Origin: Clostridiaceae bacterium | GTDB lineage: Bacteria > Bacillota > Clostridia > Oscillospirales > Acutalibacteraceae | Length of the DNA stretch: 64,000 bases | Reading direction: 5' to 3' | NCBI GenBank assembly: GCA_030530095.1 | Contig: JAUMVO010000001.1 | Span: forward strand, 213,602 to 277,601 | In this document: piece after piece, positions 50,503 to 59,190 of the stretch | How positions within the stretch are numbered: position 1 is the first letter of the stretch | Layout of the letters: every line of letters starts with the position of its first letter | Made by a program: the position numbers and the translations under genes | The notes under the pieces: generated by a model | What the model was told of the DNA's origin: nothing | The model's database searches: none | Seen by the model: only the letters and a program-made list of their open reading frames with translations

Positions 50503-51429
50503 TTAATCAAAAAGCTCGGTGCTGAAGTATCTCTCGCCCGTGTCGGGAAGTACGGTTACAACCGTCTTGCCTTTGCCAAGTCTGCGTGCGAGCTTTATCG
50601 CGGCGGCAACGTTCGTTCCGCTTGAAATGCCGCACATTATGCCTTCCTCGGCTGCGAGGCGCTTCGCCGTTTCAAGTGCTTCCTTATCGGAAATAACGCA
50701 GATATTATCGTAAATCTTGGTGTTCAGATTTTCGGGGATAAGTCCGTCGCCTATGCCCATCTGAAGATGTGTGCCGACTGCGCCGCCGCTTAAGATGGCC
50801 GCGTTTGCGGGTTCGACCGCCCAAATCGTGATTGAAGGATTCTGCTTTTTGAGAACCTCGCCGATACCGCTTATCGTACCGCCCGTGCCAACGCCGCTGC
50901 AGAAACCGTCGATATCGCAGTGAACCTCTTCGAGTATTTCTCTTGCCGTGTAGTAGATATGTGTTTTCGGGTTGTCGGGATTGTCAAACTGAGAGGGGAT
51001 AAACACCTTGGGATTTTCAGCTTTCATTCTTTCGGAAAGCGCGATACATTCCGCCATGCACTTGCCTATATCGCCGTCGTCGTGAATGAGTATTACCTCG
51101 GCTCCGTAGTTCTTGATGAGTTTCCTTCTCTCCTCGGAAACGGAGTCGGGCATTATGATTTTTACGTTGTAGTCCATAACCGCGCCGACGAGAGCTATTC
51201 CTATGCCCTGATTGCCGCTGGTGGGCTCAACGATAACCGAATCCTTATCGATAAGTCCCTTTTCGGCAGCCTGCTTAAGCATATTGTATGCGGTTCTCGT
51301 TTTGATGGAGCCGCCGATATTGACGCCCTCGTACTTAACGAATATCTGGGCGCTGTTTTCGTCGACAAGCTTGTTGAGCTTAATCATCGGCGTATGGCCG
51401 ATAGCGTCGAGTATAGTGTTGTAAACCAT
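50503..51429 (-). CDS. cysK: Cysteine synthase (O-acetylserine sulfhydrylase)
   Basis: The 308-residue PLP enzyme makes cysteine from O-acetylserine and sulfide. The PLP lysine is in GGSIKTRTAYNM near residue 42, the substrate loop is PTSGNQGIGIA, and the phosphate cup is GVGTGGT. Length and motifs are normal. The ATG at 51429 follows AGAGG. Monocistronic. Confidence 0.94.
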   Translation of the reverse strand: MVYNTILDAIGHTPMIKLNKLVDENSAQIFVKYEGVNIGGSIKTRTAYNMLKQAAEKGLIDKDSVIVEPTSGNQGIGIALVGAVMDYNVKIIMPDSVSEERRKLIKNYGAEVILIHDDGDIGKCMAECIALSERMKAENPKVFIPSQFDNPDNPKTHIYYTAREILEEVHCDIDGFCSGVGTGGTISGIGEVLKKQNPSITIWAVEPANAAILSGGAVGTHLQMGIGDGLIPENLNTKIYDNICVISDKEALETAKRLAAEEGIMCGISSGTNVAAAIKLARRLGKGKTVVTVLPDTGERYFSTELFD

Positions 51430-51464
51430 CTGAAATCAGCCTCTTTCGGGTTAATCTTTTGAAT

Positions 51465-51492
51465 ATTATACTACATTTTATTCTCAAATCAA
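51465..51492 (-). promoter_or_regulatory. Promoter of cysK
   Basis: On the minus strand, TTGATT (51492-51487), 16 nt, TATAAT (51470-51465). It overlaps the end of the hydrolase pseudogene. Confidence 0.8.
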
Positions 51493-51690
51493 GAATTATT
51501 TGCATTGCAGACTCTGTCCGCAAAGCCGAGCAAATCGTTTTCGTATTTTTCGGGATGTCTGAAATTGGACTGAGCGTGCGTCGCGCCCTCATAAAAAATG
51601 AGCTGTTTTTCAATCTGACACGCTTCATAGCATTCACGCGCCATTTCAGGCGGCACGAAAACGTCCGCGCCGCAAGTATTATCAAAGCAA
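51489..51690 (-). pseudogene. C-terminal remnant of an alpha/beta hydrolase
   Basis: About 55 codons before the stop at 51489 resemble the C-terminus of a serine alpha/beta hydrolase: GADVFVPPEMA (the segment that carries the acid residue), then IFYEGATHAQSNF (the catalytic His) and a short last helix. The nucleophile half and a start with ribosome site are missing. It is a degraded gene cut off by the sequence upstream of the esterase operon. Confidence 0.75.
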
Positions 51691-51718
51691 TAACAAGATA
51701 TTTCACTACCGAGAATAT

Positions 51719-51759
51719 TTGAACATAGAAATAATAGCATAAATGGACTCTATGTTCAA
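51719..51759. promoter_or_regulatory. Inverted repeat upstream of the esterase-GH31 promoter
   Basis: TTGAACATAG (51719-51728) and its exact complement CTATGTTCAA (51750-51759) lie 21 nt apart, about three helical turns centre to centre. They end 10 nt before the -35 box. A regulator-binding site is inferred. Confidence 0.5.
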
Positions 51760-51768
51760 TTATAATTA

Positions 51769-51797
51769 TTGAAATTTAATATCAAATGAATTATAAT
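51769..51797 (+). promoter_or_regulatory. Promoter of the esterase-GH31 operon
   Basis: TTGAAA (51769-51774), 17 nt, TATAAT (51792-51797). Confidence 0.9.
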
Positions 51798-51824
51798 ATT
51801 AATAACTATATTCGGAGGTGCGAT

Positions 51825-53159
51825 ATGAGAACGGTTGAACTTACTATACCCTGCGGAAAAATCAAAGGTGTGGAGACTGACGACTGCCTTGAATTCCGCG
51901 GTATCAAATATGCGAATGCGGGCAGATGGGAATACCCCGTACAGATTGAACAGTGGGACGGCGTTTATGATGCTACGTATCACAAGGACTGCTCGTATCA
52001 GCGCAGAGCGTTTGAGGACGACGAGGTCTGCAACGCGTTTTACCATAACGAATTCCGCAGAGGCTCAAGCTTCACTTATTCCGAGGACTGCTTCTACCTG
52101 GGAATTCAAACTCCCAAATTCGTCGAGAAGGCGCCCGTCATTATCTATATTCACGGCGGCTCCTTTACGGGCGGAAGCTATAACGAGGATCACATCAACG
52201 GCAGGGAGCTGACGAGAAACGGTATTATCTTCTGCGCTATGAATTACCGCCTCGGACCGTACGGTTTCTGCGCGCATCCCGACCTTAAGGACAAGGACGG
52301 CATCTGCGGAAATTACGGACTTTACGACCAGTATATCGCAATCAAATGGATAAGAGATAATATCGCGGCTTTCGGCGGCGACCCCGATAACATAACGATT
52401 ATGGGACAGTCTGCGGGCGCAATGAGCGTTGATATTCACCTTACCAACGAAATGTGCAAGGGCTGGTTCAGACGCGCCTATATGATGAGCGGCGCTGCGC
52501 TTCAGCGTAAAATCCTGAAGCCCTACACCGTAGAAAAAATGAAAAAGTTCTGGGACGCCGTGTGCGAAAAGGCAGAGTGTCAGAATATGTCTCAGCTCAA
52601 AAGCGTCGATCCCGAAAAGCTTTACTACGCGTGGTTTGACGCTCAGAAGCAATTCAAATTCAGTATGCCCTACACCTTCCCGGTATACGACGGTAAGCTT
52701 CTCAAAAAAGAGACCTTCACCATGAACAACATACCCGATATTCCCTACATTATCGGTATGACGACAAACGATATGATACCCTTCGGTCTCGAAATCACGA
52801 ACAAGAGCTGGGCTAAAAAGGCTTACAGCATCGGCAGCCCCTGCTATCTTTACGATTTCGACCGCGACCTGCCCGGCGACGATAAGGGCACGTGGCACTG
52901 CTGCGATATGCTCTATGTTTTCTCAACGCTCGGCATAAGCTGGAGACCGTTTGAGGAGGACGACTACAAGCTTTCCAAGATAATGAACAAAATGCTCTGC
53001 AACTTTGCAAAAACCGGCAACCCCAACTGCGACGGTCTGCCGTACTGGGAGGCAAACTGGCAGAAGGTTATGCGCCTTAATAAGGAATGCGAGCTTGTAA
53101 ACTGGGAAACCAAAAAATTCTTTATGAACACCGTAACGGGTAAAGGAACATCTATCTGA
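51825..53159 (+). CDS. Carboxylesterase family (type B) protein
   Basis: The 444-residue alpha/beta hydrolase has the oxyanion-hole motif IYIHGGSFTGG near residue 103 and the nucleophile elbow GQSAGAMSV near residue 195. A C-terminal lid and barrel follow. It has no signal peptide. Linked by a 1-nt overlap (TGATG) to the GH31 gene, it may remove acyl groups from imported oligosaccharides. The substrate is unproven. The ATG at 51825 follows GGAGGTG. Confidence 0.9.
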   Translation: MRTVELTIPCGKIKGVETDDCLEFRGIKYANAGRWEYPVQIEQWDGVYDATYHKDCSYQRRAFEDDEVCNAFYHNEFRRGSSFTYSEDCFYLGIQTPKFVEKAPVIIYIHGGSFTGGSYNEDHINGRELTRNGIIFCAMNYRLGPYGFCAHPDLKDKDGICGNYGLYDQYIAIKWIRDNIAAFGGDPDNITIMGQSAGAMSVDIHLTNEMCKGWFRRAYMMSGAALQRKILKPYTVEKMKKFWDAVCEKAECQNMSQLKSVDPEKLYYAWFDAQKQFKFSMPYTFPVYDGKLLKKETFTMNNIPDIPYIIGMTTNDMIPFGLEITNKSWAKKAYSIGSPCYLYDFDRDLPGDDKGTWHCCDMLYVFSTLGISWRPFEEDDYKLSKIMNKMLCNFAKTGNPNCDGLPYWEANWQKVMRLNKECELVNWETKKFFMNTVTGKGTSI

Positions 53160-55471
53160 TGAGTAAATTCAGCTATAAATTCAGGCTTGTCGGTCAGAGC
53201 GCCTGCTCTGCCGAATATGAATGCAACGGCATTACGGCAAGGCTTGACGCCGTATCGGACAGCGCCGTAAGGGTTGCCGTATATAAAAAAGGCGAGAGCA
53301 TGCTGCCGACATTTCTTGTCGACCCCGACAACAAGTTTCTTCTTAAGGGCAGGGACAGACTGTCGGCCGACGGCTTCACGGGCGCACTTACAAAAACCGC
53401 TGAGGACGAATACACCCTTGGCTGCGGCGTAAAGCTCAGCGTTGACACCGACAATTTTTTAATTAAATATACTGATAACGGCAGCGTTCTGTTTCGTGAC
53501 AGAGCGCCGCTTGCCTATAATTTTTCGGGCGAGTTCGGTGAGGGGAATTTCCATTACGTCAGCCGCGAAGCGGGCGAGTATATTTACGGCCTCGGCGACA
53601 AGACGGGCGAGGTGAACAAATACGGTCAGTCCTACCGTATAGAGGCAACCGACTGTATGGGCTTCGACCCCAAGTCAACCGACCCTATGTATAAGCATCT
53701 GCCGTTTTATATCTGCGAAAACTCGGTCGGCAGCTACGGCATTTTCTACGACACGAGCGACACCTCGTATTGCGATTTCGGTAAGGAAATCAACAACTAC
53801 TATCCCGCCTATAAATATTTCAGAACCGAGGACAACGTGCTCGTTTACTACGTTTTCTTTGGCTCGAAGCTTTCCGTTCTCAGGCAGTTTTCCGCGCTCT
53901 GCGGTAAGGCGGCGTTTCCGCCAAAGTGGAGCTTTGAATATTGCGCGAGCACCATGGCGTACACCGACGCCGACAGAAGCATTGACAAGATGAACGCGTT
54001 CCTTGACAGAGCGAAGGAGCTTGACCTTTCGTGCAAGGGCTTCTATCTTTCGTCGGGTTATACTTCAATAGGAAAATACAGATACGTCTTTAACTGGAAT
54101 TATGAAAAATTCCCCGATCCCAAGGCCTTTATTGAGAACTTTAAGGCAAACGGAATTGAAATAATCCCCAATATCAAGCCTGCTTTTCTCAGCGACCATC
54201 CTATGTACGAGGAACTCAGAAGCAGGGGACTGTTTGTCAAAAACGAGGACGGAACACCGTTTGTTACGCGCTTCTGGGACGGACTGGGCAGTTATCTTGA
54301 CTTCACCAATCCCGAGGCTTTTGATTTCTGGAAAGCTCAGGTTAAGGAAAAGCTGCTTGATTACGGCATAACTGCAACCTGGAACGACAACAATGAAATT
54401 GACATAAAGGACAACGATGCGCTCGCTTACGGTTTCGGCGAAGGCGAGGTCAATGCAGCGAGAATAAGGAATACGCTGACCTATCTTATGGTCGCTTCGT
54501 CCTACACGGCTCAGACCGAAAATGAGCCCGACAAGCGCCTGTTCCTTTCGTCGCGCTGTTCGAACGCCGCTATAAGACGGCTTGCCCAGACCTGGTCGGG
54601 CGACAACCGAAGCGAGTTCGGCGATTTGCGGTATTGCAACAATATCGGACTTACGATGTCCGTTTCGGGACTCGGATTCTACGGCCACGACTTAGGCGGA
54701 TTTACGGGCGATATGCCGTCAAGGGAGCTTCTGCTTCGCTGGCTTCAGCTCGGGCTTTTCCAGCCGCGCTTTACCGTCCATTCGTGGAACCGCGACGGCT
54801 CGGCAACTATGCCGTGGAGCTATGACGATATAATACCGTCGGTTAAGGTGCTCTTTAAGCAGAGACGTCAGCTGCTGCCGTATATGTATAACTGTGCGTA
54901 CAGACTTGCCGAATACGGCGATCCGATAAACGCGCCGCTCTGGCTGTACTATGATGAAGAAAAATGTAAACAGCCTAGCGATTCGTATATGTTCGGCAGG
55001 GATATACTCGTCACCAATATTTTTGACGAGGGCAAAAACGAGACTGCGGTTTATCTGCCTGAGGGCGACGGCTGGTATCTTGGCGGCAGACTTTACGAAG
55101 GCGGCGGTGAGGTCGCTCTTACAATCAGACCGACCGATGCCATGCCTTACGCTGTTAGGGCGGGAAGCGTTATTGCAACCGATGAGGGCGAGTACGGCTT
55201 CAAGTGCAAGGAAAAGCTCGTCTTTACAGTTTATCCGAAGAAGTCGGGAACGTATGAATGTGAATTTTTTACCGATGACGGCGAGAGCTACGCCTATCTC
55301 AATAATGACTGTGTAAAGCTGAAGTTCTGCGTTGAATGCGGCGTAAACGAAGTAAGCGTTAAATACGAAAATCTCGGAAATGAACAAATCACTCCCGAGA
55401 TAAGACTCTGTGAAGAAGACAAAAGAACGCTTCACGTTGCAGTGCAGCAGAGCGACACCAGCTGCTGCTGA
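53159..55471 (+). CDS. Glycoside hydrolase family 31
   Basis: The 770-residue GH31 enzyme hydrolyses alpha-glucosides or alpha-xylosides. It has an N-terminal beta-sandwich (EYIYGLGDKTG near residue 140). The barrel holds the nucleophile Asp410 in ATWNDNNEID and the probable acid/base Asp in SGDNRSEF. A C-terminal beta-domain (RAGSVIATDEG) follows. It differs from the left-edge GH31 and is not a duplicate. It has no signal peptide, so it is cytoplasmic. Its 3' end overlaps the convergent lipoprotein gene by 40 nt. Confidence 0.92.
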   Translation: MSKFSYKFRLVGQSACSAEYECNGITARLDAVSDSAVRVAVYKKGESMLPTFLVDPDNKFLLKGRDRLSADGFTGALTKTAEDEYTLGCGVKLSVDTDNFLIKYTDNGSVLFRDRAPLAYNFSGEFGEGNFHYVSREAGEYIYGLGDKTGEVNKYGQSYRIEATDCMGFDPKSTDPMYKHLPFYICENSVGSYGIFYDTSDTSYCDFGKEINNYYPAYKYFRTEDNVLVYYVFFGSKLSVLRQFSALCGKAAFPPKWSFEYCASTMAYTDADRSIDKMNAFLDRAKELDLSCKGFYLSSGYTSIGKYRYVFNWNYEKFPDPKAFIENFKANGIEIIPNIKPAFLSDHPMYEELRSRGLFVKNEDGTPFVTRFWDGLGSYLDFTNPEAFDFWKAQVKEKLLDYGITATWNDNNEIDIKDNDALAYGFGEGEVNAARIRNTLTYLMVASSYTAQTENEPDKRLFLSSRCSNAAIRRLAQTWSGDNRSEFGDLRYCNNIGLTMSVSGLGFYGHDLGGFTGDMPSRELLLRWLQLGLFQPRFTVHSWNRDGSATMPWSYDDIIPSVKVLFKQRRQLLPYMYNCAYRLAEYGDPINAPLWLYYDEEKCKQPSDSYMFGRDILVTNIFDEGKNETAVYLPEGDGWYLGGRLYEGGGEVALTIRPTDAMPYAVRAGSVIATDEGEYGFKCKEKLVFTVYPKKSGTYECEFFTDDGESYAYLNNDCVKLKFCVECGVNEVSVKYENLGNEQITPEIRLCEEDKRTLHVAVQQSDTSCC

Positions 55472-55923
55472 GTGTAGATAAAGCAGGTAAACTTTTCGCC
55501 TTCTATTTCACAGCTGTTTTCGGCAAACGCTACGCTGGTTTCGGTTATACCGTTATTTGACAACAGTTCTTTCAATTCATTTTTGCCGACGTTTGCCAGC
55601 ACGCTGCAAAGCGTAAGGTAATAATCAAAAAGCGCAGCGCTGTCAATACCCGCACCGTCGTTAACCGCCGTCAGACGAAGCTCGTTTACGCAGCTTTCGT
55701 CATCTGTTGTCAGGGTGAGAATGCAATCACTCGCACCGACCTGCAGAAAATAGCAGTACTCATTTTCGCTGTCGAGATAATAGGCGGAGCTGTCAATCTC
55801 AATCTCGCTTCGGCGGTTGGCGCGTCTGCAGAATTCGATTAGGTCGCATTTCGGCTCGGCAGTACATGAACACAGCAGAATAACAATGTTCAGTACAGCC
55901 AGAATTTTATAAGCTTTTTTCAT
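55432..55923 (-). CDS. Small lipoprotein of unknown function
   Basis: The 163-residue protein has a signal peptide with lipobox LLCSC near residue 17, followed by a soluble domain with several Cys (residues 30, 47-60, 132). No family recognised. The ATG at 55923 follows TTGGAG. Its last 40 nt are antisense to the 3' end of the GH31 gene, a real convergent overlap. Confidence 0.7.
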   Translation of the reverse strand: MKKAYKILAVLNIVILLCSCTAEPKCDLIEFCRRANRRSEIEIDSSAYYLDSENEYCYFLQVGASDCILTLTTDDESCVNELRLTAVNDGAGIDSAALFDYYLTLCSVLANVGKNELKELLSNNGITETSVAFAENSCEIEGEKFTCFIYTQQQLVSLCCTAT

Positions 55924-56029
55924 TTTAAGGCTCCAAAATTAATATTGAGTTTACAAAAACGGAGTTTTGATAAGTTAAAATATAATATGATTTTTCGGTT
56001 CAATATATGAAAAGGAAAGCGGTGGTGTT

Positions 56030-57616
56030 TTGTTTAAGAAGTTCAAAAAGATGAGCTCGGGCAAAAAGGCGGGAGTTATAATCACCTGTCTTGTAATACT
56101 CGGACTTATCGGTTACGTTGCCTACAACAATTTCAAGCCTCAGGACCTTGTGAAGTACAACGTTTCCGAGGTCTATAAGGGCGACATTCAGACGACCTAC
56201 GAAACGACGGGTACGGTTGTGTCCTCAAACAGCGTTAAGCTTCAGGCGCTCGAGGGCGTTATCGTGGACTCGGTCAATGTTTCCGTCGGCGACGTTGTCG
56301 AGGAAGGCGACGTGCTCGCTACCTTTGACGTAACACCGCTCAAGCCTACACTCGAGGAATACAGAAAAGCATATTCAAAGGCTAAGAGCGCCTACGATAC
56401 TCAGGCGAAGCAGATAAGCGACGTCAGCAGTTCCGTAAGTTCCGCCAAGCAGGAAATTACAAGGCTTAATAATGAGATTGCGGTTCTTGAAGCAGAAATA
56501 GCTGTAGCCGAGAGCGCAGTTGACGCCTCCGCAGCACCCGACGCTCAGTACAGCTCCGAGCAGATAGCCGCTATAACCGAAAAGCTTCAGAACGGCGGCT
56601 TTACACCGCAGGAAATTGCGGGTATAGTTTCCTCGCTTCAGTCAAGCGCTCAGGGTATCACCCGTGAGGACCTTGAGGCCGCTATCGAGAACTCAACCGC
56701 AACCAAGCGCGTTGAGCTTGCCGCCAAGCAGTCGCAGAGACAGCTTTACGAAACCCAGATTACCGTTTACGGCAACGGTATAGACGACACCGCTTTAAGC
56801 ATATACAAATCCGTAATGGACCAGAAAAAGGCAGATTACGATAACTATAAGGCTCTCGTTGACGCCATGTCCGACGGCTGGACAGCCAAGGGCAAGGGGA
56901 TAATCACCGAGGTCAATCTTGTTGCGGGCGAGCCCTTCAAGCCCGTAGCGTCTCAGTCAACCACCACTGATATTTCATCGATACTCGGCTATGTCTCGGG
57001 CAACGCGGATATGTCGGGCATACTCGGCGATATAATGGGCTCAATTTCGGGCAACAATGCCGCGAGTGCAACGGGCATTGCGCTTGAGAACAATGAGGAG
57101 CTTATTGCCGAATTCTCAGTCGGCAAGTACGATATACTCAAAATCAAGACCGGCCAGAAGGTTAAGGTTGTTTCGCTGGGCAGTGAGTATGAGGGCGAGG
57201 TAATCTATGTCAGCGCAACCGCTAACGAGACTTCGGCATTTGATATAAGCTCGATTGCATCAACTTTTACTGGCGGCTCATCCTCATCGGCGAGCGGCGC
57301 TCTTGTAAGAGTTAAGATAATTAACCCCGACGAGAAGATTATTATTGGCTTTGACGTTGATGTCCGTATCGACACCGAGTGCATCGAGGATGTACTTGTT
57401 ATCCCGATTGATGCGGTTGTAACCGAGGACGGACTCAACTACGTTTATACGCTTGACGAGGAAAACAGGGTTCATAAGACCGAGGTCGTTGTCGGCAACT
57501 ATTCCGACAACGATTACGAGCTTATTTCCGGCGTCGAAGCGGGAATGAAGGTCGTTGACAATCCCAAGACCACTATTGCAGAGGGCGAAAAGATTTCGCC
57601 TGACGGCATTAAATAA
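56030..57616 (+). CDS. HlyD/RND-type efflux periplasmic adaptor-like protein
   Basis: The 528-residue protein has an N-terminal membrane helix (15-35) and a lipoyl-like half-domain (VIVDSVNVSVGDVVEEGDVLATFD). A long coiled-coil hairpin follows (about 105-275), then the second lipoyl half (GKGIITEVNLVAGEPF) with a Gly/Ser-rich insert, and beta-barrel domains to the end (VLVIPIDAVVTEDG). It is the adaptor for an ABC exporter of the MacA type. Start is TTG at 56030 after GGTGGTG; an ATG eight codons later is the alternative. The permease follows 3 nt downstream. Confidence 0.88.
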   Translation: MFKKFKKMSSGKKAGVIITCLVILGLIGYVAYNNFKPQDLVKYNVSEVYKGDIQTTYETTGTVVSSNSVKLQALEGVIVDSVNVSVGDVVEEGDVLATFDVTPLKPTLEEYRKAYSKAKSAYDTQAKQISDVSSSVSSAKQEITRLNNEIAVLEAEIAVAESAVDASAAPDAQYSSEQIAAITEKLQNGGFTPQEIAGIVSSLQSSAQGITREDLEAAIENSTATKRVELAAKQSQRQLYETQITVYGNGIDDTALSIYKSVMDQKKADYDNYKALVDAMSDGWTAKGKGIITEVNLVAGEPFKPVASQSTTTDISSILGYVSGNADMSGILGDIMGSISGNNAASATGIALENNEELIAEFSVGKYDILKIKTGQKVKVVSLGSEYEGEVIYVSATANETSAFDISSIASTFTGGSSSSASGALVRVKIINPDEKIIIGFDVDVRIDTECIEDVLVIPIDAVVTEDGLNYVYTLDEENRVHKTEVVVGNYSDNDYELISGVEAGMKVVDNPKTTIAEGEKISPDGIK

Positions 57617-57619
57617 AGT

Positions 57620-58861
57620 ATGAACGTTAAGGAAAATATACGCATAGCCATTTACAGCATCAGGACGAACTTAATGCGTTCGCTGCTGACGATGCTGGGC
57701 ATAATAATCGGTGTTTCCTCCGTTATTTCGGTAATTACCGTCGGTAACGGGGGCAGGGACTATATTGTCGGAATGATACGCGAAATGGGTTCGAGCGCCA
57801 TTACAATAGGCGTTGACGCGACGACCGCCGCGAATTCCGACTACATCACCGACAAGGACATCGAGGCTATAAAATCGCTTGAAAGTGTGCAGTATGTTTC
57901 ACCTATGGTTATGTCGATGGGTTCGCTTTCCACCGAGAATGTGACGGGTATAGGCATGCTTATCGGCGGTAACGAGGAAATGCGTTATGTTATGAGCACC
58001 GAGTGCAAATACGGACGCTACTTCACTGAAGCCGAGGGCGCGGCGGGCAGAGCCGTCTGCGTTATGGACACGACGAGCGCGCTTCAGTTCTTCGGCAAGA
58101 AAAACTGCGTCGGCGAATATATAAACTATTCCGTAAACGGCGTTACGACAACGCTGAGGGTTATCGGCGTTACCGATATGTATTCCGCGTTCGGCAGCGA
58201 TTCCGAAAGCATGATGGAGTCAATGCAGGCCATGGGCGGCGCGCAGATGGCGGGCGGTATGATTTTTGTTCCGCTTAAATTCTGCACCAGTTTTCTGGGA
58301 ATGAGCGACCGCTATGACACGGTTTATATAATAGCCAGTGACGAAAACGAGCTTGACGCTGCGGGTAACGCGGCGCTCAACCGCATAAGGGCAAGGCACA
58401 ACAATTATGACAAGGACTGTTATATGCTGACAAACCTTGCGACTTATATTGACCTGCTCGATACGGTTATCAATGTATTCACAATCTTTATCGCGGCAGT
58501 AAGTGCGATTTCGCTTATAGTCGGCGGTATCGGCGTTATGAATATAATGCTCGTTTCCATTACCGAGCGAACGCGTGAAATCGGTATCAGAAAAGCTCTC
58601 GGCGCAAAGACATCGAATATACTGTTCCAGTTTTTGACCGAGTCCGTCATACTCTGCGTAATAGGCGGTACGATAGGACTTCTTTTAGGCGTATCGGGTG
58701 CGGCACTCGTTTCGTCGATTATGGATATACCGCTTCAGGTAAAGTTCTCAACCATAGCACTTGCAATTGGTTTCTCGTCGTTTATCGGTATAGTGTTCGG
58801 CGTTTATCCCGCAAGACGCGCGGCGAAGATGCCGCCTATCGAGGCACTCAGAAGAGAATAA
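57620..58861 (+). CDS. MacB-type ABC transporter permease
   Basis: The 413-residue permease has an N-terminal transmembrane segment (RSLLTMLGIIIGVSSVISVITVGNG) and a MacB periplasmic core of about 230 residues. Three C-terminal helices carry the FtsX motif GGIGVMNIMLVSITERTREIGIRKALGA. Together with the adaptor it forms a MacAB-like exporter. The expected ATPase gene is not adjacent, so it must be elsewhere or shared. Confidence 0.9.
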   Translation: MNVKENIRIAIYSIRTNLMRSLLTMLGIIIGVSSVISVITVGNGGRDYIVGMIREMGSSAITIGVDATTAANSDYITDKDIEAIKSLESVQYVSPMVMSMGSLSTENVTGIGMLIGGNEEMRYVMSTECKYGRYFTEAEGAAGRAVCVMDTTSALQFFGKKNCVGEYINYSVNGVTTTLRVIGVTDMYSAFGSDSESMMESMQAMGGAQMAGGMIFVPLKFCTSFLGMSDRYDTVYIIASDENELDAAGNAALNRIRARHNNYDKDCYMLTNLATYIDLLDTVINVFTIFIAAVSAISLIVGGIGVMNIMLVSITERTREIGIRKALGAKTSNILFQFLTESVILCVIGGTIGLLLGVSGAALVSSIMDIPLQVKFSTIALAIGFSSFIGIVFGVYPARRAAKMPPIEALRRE

Positions 58862-58874
58862 AAACAGCGAATTA

Positions 58875-58904
58875 AAACGGGCGATTCAATCGCCCGTTTT
58901 TAAT
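58875..58904 (+). terminator. Terminator of the exporter operon
   Basis: AAACGGGCGAT/ATCGCCCGTTT followed by TTAATTGTTT. Confidence 0.85.
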
Positions 58905-59125
58905 TGTTTCGTCAAATCGGAGTTTGTCGATGCGATTGACGGCGAGCATTCAGCGCCCCTTGTTAAAGGGGAGAGGGCCAGCGAACGCTGGCGAGGGGAT
59001 TCAAGAAAGCTTGATATAACAATAAAAAGGAATCCCACCACCGCCATACGGCGGTCCCCCTCCCTTTGACAAGGGAGGCCGGTGTCCTTTCGAGCTTTCT
59101 CCCCGATAAACTTAAATTTGTTTAA
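58905..59125. repeat. Dispersed palindromic repeat, copy R3
   Basis: An inverted near-copy of R2 without its central insert. It carries the AAATCGGAGTTTGTCG end, the long shared block with AAGCTTGATATAAC, CCTCCCTTTGACAAGGGAGG, and the end GATAAACTTAAATTTG. It lies between the exporter terminator and the next promoter and encodes nothing. Confidence 0.85.
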
Positions 59126-59139
59126 TTGTTTCTTTTCTA

Positions 59140-59168
59140 TTGAATATGGATTTTATATTTGATATAAT
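59140..59168 (+). promoter_or_regulatory. Promoter of the second symporter gene
   Basis: TTGAAT (59140-59145), 17 nt, TATAAT (59163-59168), right after repeat R3. Confidence 0.85.
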
Positions 59169-59190
59169 TAAAAAGATATGAAAAGGGGCG

